Origin: JBMYQA01 sp049600855
GTDB lineage: Bacteria > Bacteroidota > Bacteroidia > Cytophagales > Flammeovirgaceae
Direction of reading: 5' to 3'
NCBI GenBank assembly: GCA_049600855.1
Contig: JBMYQA010000193.1
Coordinates: 1-11,574 of the forward strand
DNA length: 11,574 nt
The notes under the pieces were generated by a model, which had not been told where the DNA came from, made no database searches, and saw only the letters and a program-made list of their open reading frames with translations. This document shows, piece after piece, positions 1 to 5,871 of this stretch. The translations under genes and the position numbers were made by a program. Position 1 is the stretch's first letter, and each line of letters starts with the position of its first letter.

Positions 1-335
1 ATGCAGAAAATGGAAAGCTTGAACTTGAAATTAGTGCCCACTCCCTGTTGTTTCTTAAAACTGCGGGTAATTATATAGACATCCATTACCAGCTGAATCA
101 TCAGCACCAAACCTATGTATTGAGAAATCGACTGAAAAATATTTTACCCATTCTCAATCAGCCTAATTTTTACCAATGTCATCGCAGTTATTTGGTTAAT
201 TTAGATAAAGTAACGCAGGTAACGGGAAATGCCAGAGGACTTGAATTACATCTTGAAGGTTTTGATAAACAGTTGATACCTGTTTCCCGGTCTAAATCAC
301 AAGAGCTGGAAAAGCTGCTTCACGCATTAAAATAG
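1..335 (+). CDS. LytTR-domain DNA-binding protein, C-terminal part (5' truncated by window edge)
   Basis: The frame is open from base 3 to the stop at 333-335 and gives 110 residues, almost exactly one LytTR DNA-binding domain. Visible hallmarks are the LKTAGNYIDIHY strand near the start, the YQCHRSYLVNLDKV core and a closing IPVSRS motif. These match the beta-rich LytTR fold of AgrA/AlgR-type regulators, which contact DNA through loops in the major groove. The N-terminal partner is outside the window. It could be a receiver domain (two-component regulator) or a set of membrane helices, both common in Bacteroidota. It is a different protein from the complete LytTR regulator at 9530-10222, because the cores differ (CHRSYLVN here, IHKSFIVN there). 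It is unlinked to the next gene, with 126 bases between them. The domain call is secure; the full architecture is not known. Confidence 0.9.
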   Translation, partial: AENGKLELEISAHSLLFLKTAGNYIDIHYQLNHQHQTYVLRNRLKNILPILNQPNFYQCHRSYLVNLDKVTQVTGNARGLELHLEGFDKQLIPVSRSKSQELEKLLHALK

Positions 336-461
336 GTCATTTCACTTTCTTATTTTCCAATTCAAACCTAAACTTTCCCATTCATCCCTTTCATTTTTAA
401 GTACCTGAATTTGTAGATTTTTTTGTGTGAGTTCGATTCATAAAAGAAAAAATTCACGTTC

Positions 462-1139
462 ATGGAAATTACGCTTAAAGTCTTACTATTCATTCACGTA
501 CTTGCTGGGTTTATAGCGTTGCTGGCTGGAGCCATCGCTGTAGTGACTAAAAAAGGAGGAACTGCTCATCGAAAATGGGGGATGGTTTATTTTTGGGGCA
601 TGCTGGTGGTATTCATCACTGCTGTCATTCTATCCACCTTCAAATTTATTCCCTTCCTCTTCATGATTGCCTTCTTTAGCTTCTACCAAGTCTTTAGTGG
701 TTATCGAATTTTATTTCTTAAACAGCTTTACAGCGATCAAAAACCCAAATGGATTGATTGGTTGTCAGCGGGGATTAGTTTGTGTTCCAGTATACTTTTT
801 ATGGTATGGGGCGGATACCATTTAGTTGAACATCCAGCTTCTTTTTTTCCCAAACTAGCCATCGGTTTTGGCGTTGGGGGCATACTCATCACCTACACCA
901 ATACCAAGCCCTTCTTCATCAAACCTAAAAACAAGCAATTTTGGTGGTTCCATCATTTAAATAACATGATGGGCGGCTTAATTGCGACTACTACCGCATT
1001 TTCCACCACTATTTTCGGAATCTTAGAAATCAATTCCGTTTTTGTTTGGCTATGGCCTACGTTAATTGGTGTGCCACTAATTAGATGGTGGAACCGAAGT
1101 TATCGAAAAAAATTCGATCGCCAATTAGCAGTGGCCTGA
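462..1139 (+). CDS. Seven-helix integral membrane protein, DUF2306-like
   Basis: The 225-residue protein has about seven hydrophobic segments (roughly 5-27, 40-58, 63-80, 98-117, 131-146, 166-186 and 190-207) and a basic C-terminal tail, so it sits in the inner membrane. The N-terminal pattern of a histidine followed by AG (H12-AG), then KGG and AHRKWG at 31-40, resembles the DUF2306 group of bacterial membrane proteins, whose function is not established. Histidines at 12, 36, 164 and 165 lie in or near membrane segments. They could be metal or haem ligands, but that is inference. The ATG at 462 follows an A-rich leader (aaaagaaaaaatt), typical of Bacteroidota start regions that lack a Shine-Dalgarno sequence. 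The gene stands alone: 126 bases separate it from the LytTR gene upstream and a large palindrome follows its stop. Confidence 0.7.
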   Translation: MEITLKVLLFIHVLAGFIALLAGAIAVVTKKGGTAHRKWGMVYFWGMLVVFITAVILSTFKFIPFLFMIAFFSFYQVFSGYRILFLKQLYSDQKPKWIDWLSAGISLCSSILFMVWGGYHLVEHPASFFPKLAIGFGVGGILITYTNTKPFFIKPKNKQFWWFHHLNNMMGGLIATTTAFSTTIFGILEINSVFVWLWPTLIGVPLIRWWNRSYRKKFDRQLAVA

Positions 1140-1160
1140 CATCAATTTTAAGTGCATTCA

Positions 1161-1208
1161 TTTTTCTCCTTCCTGCTGGGTTTGGAAACCTAACAGGAAG
1201 GAGAAAAA
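1161..1208. repeat. Long palindromic hairpin, possible terminator or dispersed intergenic palindrome
   Basis: The left arm 1161-1183 and right arm 1186-1208 pair over 23 positions with only one C-A mismatch and one G-U pair, with two bases between the arms. It starts 21 bases after the stop of the DUF2306-like gene. The stem begins with T5 and ends with A5, so the following T-tract of a standard intrinsic terminator is lacking; only tattttat follows. The centre (cctg, then gggtttggaaacc, then cagg) resembles short palindromes that recur between genes in some Bacteroidota, though this is from memory and only one copy is seen here. It probably ends or stabilises the upstream transcript. Confidence 0.6.
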
Positions 1209-1292
1209 TATTTTATCTGAAATCCACTGAATCTTAAAGAAATCCAATAAACTCTCTTATTTTAGCGGCTAAACAACCAAATAAGCTAAAGT

Positions 1293-2396
1293 TTGTCGGC
1301 CCTACTTTTTTACCTTTTTGTGATTACGATTGCCGTTCAGCTCATTTACATATGGGTTTTGTTTGGACGTGCAGCTTTTCAAAAAGATGAACTTGCTACA
1401 GATCGTAGATTACCCGTTTCAGTGATTGTCGCTGCCAGAAATGAGTTTGAGAACCTGCAAACCCTCATCCCTGCTTTATTAGAACAAGATTATCCCAACT
1501 ATGAAATCATTATTGTTGATGATAAATCTGATGATACGACCTATGATTTTTTATTAGAGATACAGGCGAAATATGATCGAATAAAGCTTGTTCGCATCAA
1601 CCACACGCCAGAACATCTAAACTCTAAAAAATATGCCTTAACCTTAGGCATTAAAGCAGCCAAACATGAGGTGGTTTTACTTACAGATGCCGACTGTGTA
1701 CCCTTAAGCAAGCAGTGGATTGCCGAAATGACCAAACACTATCAAAAAGGAAAAGACATCGTAATTGGGCTTTCTCCTTACCAAAAACGGAAGGGTTTAT
1801 TGAATAAAATCATTCGCTATGAAACATTTTATGTAGCCATCCAATACTTGTCTATGGCCTTGTGGGGAAAACCTTATATGGGAGTTGGACGTAATCTTTC
1901 TTACAAGAAGAACCTATTTTTTGCTAACAAAGGTTTCCATTCACATCGAAATACCACAGGAGGAGATGATGATTTATTTATCAGTGAAGTTGCCACAGGA
2001 AAAAATACCGCAATAGCCTTTGTTCAGGAAGCACAAACCGAATCTATTCCTAAAATTAGGTGGAAAGATTGGTATAAACAGAAAGTTCGACATTTATCTG
2101 TGAGTAAACAATACAAACTTTCTGATAAAATTATATTAGGTTTGATGAACCTTTCGCACGCAAATAGTTATATATTTTTAGGATTAGGCTATTTAGCGGG
2201 TGTTAATCATTGGGTGTTGCTCGGAGGGTATGGTATTCGAATTATTAGTCTGTTAACACTTTTTTACCTGTTTAATAAGAAGTTTAGACAAGATATTGAG
2301 ATTTACCTAGTTCCTTTGTTTGATATATTGTATATTTTCTACTATATATTTGTGAGCACAAAAGCATATTCAACTAAAAAAGTTGCATGGAAATAA
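1293..2396 (+). CDS. Membrane-associated family 2 glycosyltransferase
   Basis: The 367-residue enzyme probably transfers a sugar from a nucleotide donor to a lipid or surface glycan at the cytoplasmic face; donor and acceptor cannot be read from sequence. Residues 3-25 form a membrane helix. The GT-A domain follows with PVSVIVAARNE (41-51), IIIVDDKSDD (72-81, nucleotide binding), the DxD-like motif TDADC (131-135, metal and donor binding) and GGDDDLF (223-229, acceptor/catalytic acid region). YKQKVRHL (261-268) lies where related enzymes carry QxxRW. Two or three C-terminal helices span about 281-355. The start is TTG at 1293: an in-frame stop lies at 1287-1289 and no ATG precedes the first helix. 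GTG at 1320 is an alternative but would cut that helix. The last 10 bases overlap the sigma factor gene, suggesting translational coupling. Confidence 0.88.
   Translation: MSALLFYLFVITIAVQLIYIWVLFGRAAFQKDELATDRRLPVSVIVAARNEFENLQTLIPALLEQDYPNYEIIIVDDKSDDTTYDFLLEIQAKYDRIKLVRINHTPEHLNSKKYALTLGIKAAKHEVVLLTDADCVPLSKQWIAEMTKHYQKGKDIVIGLSPYQKRKGLLNKIIRYETFYVAIQYLSMALWGKPYMGVGRNLSYKKNLFFANKGFHSHRNTTGGDDDLFISEVATGKNTAIAFVQEAQTESIPKIRWKDWYKQKVRHLSVSKQYKLSDKIILGLMNLSHANSYIFLGLGYLAGVNHWVLLGGYGIRIISLLTLFYLFNKKFRQDIEIYLVPLFDILYIFYYIFVSTKAYSTKKVAWK
2319..2352 (+). promoter_or_regulatory. Candidate internal promoter for the sigma factor gene
   Basis: A perfect Bacteroidota -7 octamer TATATTTG lies at 2345-2352. 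A -33-like TTTG at 2319-2322 stands 22 bases upstream, inside the usual 17-23 range. Both lie in the last codons of the glycosyltransferase gene. The octamer ends 34 bases before the sigma factor ATG. This could allow the sigma factor and rsmG to be expressed without the glycosyltransferase. The region is AT-rich coding sequence, so chance is possible. Confidence 0.4.
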
Positions 2397-2992
2397 AAAA
2401 AAAGTTTTCGGATAAGGCACTGGAAGATTTTGGTTTGATAGATAGAGCTGTAACAGGAGATGAACAAGCCTATGCGGCACTCATGGAACGTTATAGAAAA
2501 TCGGTCTATCACACCATGCTCAAAATGGTAAGAAATGTAGATGATGCTGAAGATTTGACCATAGAAGCATTTGCTAAGGCATTCCGAAATTTAGCTAAGT
2601 TCAAAAAAGAATACACATTTAGTACTTGGCTTTTCCGCATTGCAACAAATAATTGTATCGACTTCATTCGAAAGAAGAAGTTAGACACCATGAGTATCCA
2701 TTCATCCATTAATAATGATGACGATGACCCCATTCACATGGATATTCGCGATAGTGCTCGAAATCCTCAAGAAGAAGCTATACGAACACAAAAGATTGAA
2801 TTAGTTAGAAAGTTTGTTACGCTACTGCCTCCAAAATACCAGCGGTTAGTGAAGCTTCGCTACTTTGAAGAGCTGTCTTACGATGAAATTGCCAAAGAAA
2901 TCGAAGCACCTTTAGGAACGGTAAAAGCACAATTACACCGTGCTCGAGAGTTGCTGTACGATTTGGTAAAAAACTCCAAGCATATGATTTAA
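2387..2992 (+). CDS. RNA polymerase sigma-70 factor, ECF type
   Basis: The 201-residue protein has the two domains of an ECF sigma factor. Region 2 spans about 28-97, with the DDAEDLTIEAFAKAF core-binding segment (52-66) and FSTWLFRIATNNCIDFIRKK (78-97) for -10 binding and melting. An acidic linker (109-122) contains four consecutive aspartates. Region 4 spans about 139-190, with LPPKYQRLVKLRYFEELSYDEIA and a helix-turn-helix ending GTVKAQLHRARELL that reads the -35 side. The ATG at 2387 overlaps the glycosyltransferase stop by 10 bp (ATGGAAATAA). Codons 3-6 contain a run of nine A (2395-2403), a possible slippage site. No anti-sigma gene is adjacent, which is unusual for classical ECF pairs but common for this type of Bacteroidota sigma factor. 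The target regulon cannot be deduced. Confidence 0.92.
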   Translation: MEIKKKFSDKALEDFGLIDRAVTGDEQAYAALMERYRKSVYHTMLKMVRNVDDAEDLTIEAFAKAFRNLAKFKKEYTFSTWLFRIATNNCIDFIRKKKLDTMSIHSSINNDDDDPIHMDIRDSARNPQEEAIRTQKIELVRKFVTLLPPKYQRLVKLRYFEELSYDEIAKEIEAPLGTVKAQLHRARELLYDLVKNSKHMI

Positions 2993-3114
2993 TGCCTTAC
3001 AGCTTCCCAAATAAATAACCAGCTGTACGGGCAAGGCAGTGCCCCGCAGTGGCTACTGTTGTCCCTAACCAGCAAGATCGTTTTAAGCCAAACAGCCCTT
3101 TCAACCGCCATAAA

Positions 3115-3735
3115 ATGGACATTATCTTAAAATACTTCCCTGACCTTACTGATCAACAAATTCATCAATTCAGCCAGTTACAAGATTTATATGCAGATTG
3201 GAATACAAAAATTAATGTAATCTCACGGAAAGACATTGAGAACTTGTATGAGCGCCACGTGTTGCATTCCTTGTCCATTGGCCACTTTTTTGGATTCGAT
3301 GAAGGAGAAAAGGTGTTGGATATTGGTACTGGAGGTGGTTTTCCTGGCATTCCCCTAGCTATTTTATTTCCAGAAGCGCAATTCCATTTAGTAGACTCTA
3401 TCGCTAAGAAAATTAAAGTGGTGCAAGGCGTAGCTGAAACGCTACAACTCACGAATGTCACCAGTGCTCACCAGCGAGCTGAAAAAGTAAAGGATAAATA
3501 TGATTTTGTGGTAAGCCGAGCCGTTACCAATATCAATGCACTTTTCAATTGGATCAAAGACAAAATCAAGTCTAGCCCAAACTCAGCAGTACAAAATGGC
3601 CTAATCTGCTTGAAAGGAGGTGATTTGAAAGAGGAATTCTCCACTTTTAAACGCAACTTCAGAATTTATGAGCTTCAGGATGTTTTTGAAGAGGAATTCT
3701 TTGAAACGAAAAAACTGGTATATGTCCCCAAGTGA
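3115..3735 (+). CDS. rsmG: 16S rRNA (guanine-527-N7)-methyltransferase RsmG
   Basis: RsmG (formerly GidB) uses S-adenosylmethionine to methylate N7 of G527 in the 530 loop of 16S rRNA; in other bacteria its loss gives low-level streptomycin resistance. The 206-residue product shows the family signatures: RHVLHSLSI (47-55), the SAM-binding LDIGTGGGFPGIPLA (68-82), HLVDS (91-95) at the end of the second strand, FVVSRAV (131-137) and ICLKGGD (164-170). The open frame extends upstream to GTG at 3049, adding 22 residues. I place the start at ATG 3115 because MDIILKYFPDL matches the usual start of Bacteroidota RsmG, and the extension looks like untranslated leader. It follows the sigma factor gene by 122 bases on the same strand and ends 14 bases from a convergent gene. 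Confidence 0.95.
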   Translation: MDIILKYFPDLTDQQIHQFSQLQDLYADWNTKINVISRKDIENLYERHVLHSLSIGHFFGFDEGEKVLDIGTGGGFPGIPLAILFPEAQFHLVDSIAKKIKVVQGVAETLQLTNVTSAHQRAEKVKDKYDFVVSRAVTNINALFNWIKDKIKSSPNSAVQNGLICLKGGDLKEEFSTFKRNFRIYELQDVFEEEFFETKKLVYVPK

Positions 3736-3749
3736 TGTCGGTTAACGAC

Positions 3750-4478
3750 TCATTTTAATAGCTGGTAGACAGACTCATAAATCACCTCATTTACCCAACG
3801 TTGATACATTTTGGCAGAAGGATGCAACAAATCTGCTGCAATTAACGCTGGATCGCCCTTGGCTTCTAAAGATATGGGGGTAATGTCAAGGAATAAAACT
3901 CCTAGTTCTTCGGTAATTTCCCTTTTTACCCGATTATACACCTTTAGTTCTTCATGAATTTTAGCGGTATCCATGTCTTTGGCAAATGGCGTTACGCTAT
4001 AATCGGGAATGGAAACGACAAATACGCGTTTTTTATTTCCATCGGCAAATTCAATTGCTTGGTGTACTAATGCTCGGTATTCTTTTTTGTACTGATCAAG
4101 TATATATCCTTTGGCTTCCCCGCGATATTGATTATTCACCCCAATTAAGAGTGATACTAACCCATACTTTTCTGTAATATTCTCCTTTTCGATTGCTTCG
4201 GCCAATTCATCAGTCGTCCACCCGGTAGTCGCGATGATGCGTGGTGCATTCACTTGAATTCCACTTTTAGAAAGCGTATCAGCTAAAACAACAGGCCACC
4301 TTTCAGCTACCGCAACCCGTTCTCCAATCGTATATGAATCGCCAAGGGCTAGAAAGTGAAGTGCTTCTGATTTCATTGTATTTGTTTGAACAGTTTGTAG
4401 ATTGATTTCAGTCTTGCCGCAAGCAAATAAAACGATTAAAAAGGCGAAAATACAGTGTCTATAAGTCAAGTTTTTCAT
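3750..4478 (-). CDS. SGNH/GDSL-family hydrolase, predicted lipoprotein
   Basis: The 242-residue protein starts with a lipoprotein signal: a basic start, a hydrophobic stretch 9-19 and the lipobox LFAC with Cys20, so it should be lipid-anchored and face the periplasm or cell surface. The SGNH catalytic blocks are present in order: ALGDSYTIGE (44-53, nucleophile Ser48), TTGWTTDEL (84-92, block II Gly86), LIGVNNQYRG (111-120, oxyanion Asn) and ADLLHPSAK (215-223, Asp216 and His219). It therefore probably hydrolyses an ester or acetyl group in a lipid or polysaccharide; the substrate is not evident. The length is typical of single-domain family members. It is convergent with rsmG and divergent from the coiled-coil gene at 4690, so it is probably a single-gene unit. 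Confidence 0.9.
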   Translation of the reverse strand: MKNLTYRHCIFAFLIVLFACGKTEINLQTVQTNTMKSEALHFLALGDSYTIGERVAVAERWPVVLADTLSKSGIQVNAPRIIATTGWTTDELAEAIEKENITEKYGLVSLLIGVNNQYRGEAKGYILDQYKKEYRALVHQAIEFADGNKKRVFVVSIPDYSVTPFAKDMDTAKIHEELKVYNRVKREITEELGVLFLDITPISLEAKGDPALIAADLLHPSAKMYQRWVNEVIYESVYQLLK

Positions 4479-4530
4479 TTTCAGGCAATTATTTTAAACC
4501 ACATAGATTCTCGGAATTTGAAAATAGGCA

Positions 4531-4538
4531 TATATTTG
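4531..4538 (+). promoter_or_regulatory. Candidate -7 promoter element in the divergent region 4479-4689
   Basis: The octamer TATATTTG matches the Bacteroidota -7 consensus TAnnTTTG and points toward the coiled-coil gene, 151 bases before its ATG. No good -33 motif lies 17-23 bases upstream; the nearest TTTG (4517-4520) is only 10 bases away. A weaker pair, TTTG 4585-4588 followed 17 bases later by TAAATCGC, is an alternative. I see no convincing promoter for the minus-strand lipoprotein gene. Confidence 0.3.
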
Positions 4539-4689
4539 TTCCTTAGTCACATTCCGTCATTTTGTGATTCATTAAAAAAAGCTGTTTGATTCAGGATTTT
4601 AATCTTAAATCGCGCACCTAAATTTTCTTCATTGAAGCGATTTTCTGAGTAAAAAACAGCACTAAAATAGGCAATAACTATTCTTCTAT

Positions 4690-5781
4690 ATGAAACGTAA
4701 CACCATTATTTGGATTATTATTGGCATTCTCTTACTGGCACTTTTAAGCTGGGGCGGATATTTTGGTTACCAACAGTACGATGCTTATGAAACTCAGATT
4801 AGTGAGTTTACAGATTATAAAGCGGATGTTGAGGATGCTAGTATGACGCGGTATAATAAAAAACTAAAGGATTTAAAAGGGCAGTACACCGAAATAGATT
4901 CTAGCTTAGCTAAGATTTTAAATCAACTTGCTGATAATCGTTTTTATACTAGTGATAAAGAAGATTTAATGCGTCGATTCCAAAATATTTATGAAGAGCT
5001 GCAACGCAATGCTGGGGTAATCGACACGCTTTACTATGGTTCAAATATTTCAGAAACTGGCTTAGATAACTTCCAGCGTGCTGTGGTGACTTACCTTCAG
5101 GAGATGAACGAAGCCCTTGAAGAAGATGCCCGTATTGCCAAAAAGCGCATTGCCAGCTACCGCTATCGCTTAAAAGCTTATCGAGATAGCATGTTGCTTT
5201 ATCTTGATCAGAAAAAAATGCTTTTAGATAGCTTACAAACGCTTCAATCACTCGCAGAAAACGGGAAAACGGACAAATCACTCGAAGAGGAACGAGATCG
5301 ACTATTAGCCATGCTAGAAGCCAAAGATTCTACCTTAGATATGATGACGAGCGATACTACGGATTATGCAAAAATCATTAGAGGTTTAGAAGATTCTTTG
5401 GCGCTTGTAACTAACCGAGAGCAACCGCTTCAAGTCATGGAATTACACTGCTATTACGTTCCTAAAGAACGGGAAAAGCGGGGAAAAGTATGGCTCAATG
5501 ATCAGCCCATTCATACGCCAAATAAGGTACGAGAGATCACTATTGAGTTTCAAACGAATATTCCAGAGTTTTCAGATGAAAATAAGGCTGAATTGGTGCT
5601 CTACTTCAATAAAGTGCCTATCAGAAGCCAAGATCTCATCATCACCAATGGGTATTGCAATACCGTGTTTGACTGTAAAGATGAAAAATTAGAACCTGGA
5701 GCTTATTCGCTCCAAATTAAATATGCAGGGGAAACCATTAGAGAACATACGTTTAGAATTTCTAAACCTACTTTGTTCTAA
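4690..5781 (+). CDS. Membrane-anchored coiled-coil protein of unknown function
   Basis: I do not recognise this 363-residue protein. Residues 5-26 form one membrane helix after a short basic start (MKRN), so the rest should lie in the periplasm. Residues 38-245 are charged, rich in Glu, Lys, Asp, Gln and Leu, and nearly free of Pro, as in a long alpha-helical coiled coil. From 248 on the character changes to short alternating hydrophobic strands with Gly, Pro and Asn turns and three cysteines (254, 323, 329), suggesting a small beta domain. No enzymatic motif is visible. The architecture would suit a spacer or scaffold reaching from the inner membrane, but that is inference. It is divergent from the lipoprotein gene and convergent with the receptor gene, ending at a shared terminator. 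Confidence 0.8.
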   Translation: MKRNTIIWIIIGILLLALLSWGGYFGYQQYDAYETQISEFTDYKADVEDASMTRYNKKLKDLKGQYTEIDSSLAKILNQLADNRFYTSDKEDLMRRFQNIYEELQRNAGVIDTLYYGSNISETGLDNFQRAVVTYLQEMNEALEEDARIAKKRIASYRYRLKAYRDSMLLYLDQKKMLLDSLQTLQSLAENGKTDKSLEEERDRLLAMLEAKDSTLDMMTSDTTDYAKIIRGLEDSLALVTNREQPLQVMELHCYYVPKEREKRGKVWLNDQPIHTPNKVREITIEFQTNIPEFSDENKAELVLYFNKVPIRSQDLIITNGYCNTVFDCKDEKLEPGAYSLQIKYAGETIREHTFRISKPTLF

Positions 5782-5797
5782 CTAATGTTAAAGCCTA

Positions 5798-5845
5798 AAT
5801 CGTAGATTTTTACCGCCTTACACCTCACGGTAAAAATCTACGATT
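5798..5845. terminator. Bidirectional intrinsic terminator between convergent genes
   Basis: Two perfectly complementary 18-base arms (5798-5815 and 5828-5845) enclose a 12-base loop. The hairpin sits midway between the stop of the coiled-coil gene (5781) and the stop of the receptor gene (5872). T-rich sequence (tagtttcgtt) follows on the plus strand. The placement and perfect stem suit termination from both sides. Confidence 0.8.
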
Positions 5846-5871
5846 AGTTTCGTTAAATTTGAGAACTTTTC

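Noticed and set aside
3049..3114. In-frame GTG that would add 22 residues to RsmG
   Set aside because: The extension has no family resemblance, while the ATG at 3115 gives the usual RsmG start and length.
3737..3759. Small hairpin (GTCG/CGAC) plus T-rich bases between rsmG and the lipoprotein gene
   Set aside because: A 4-bp stem is too weak to call as a terminator, and the 14-bp gap leaves little room.
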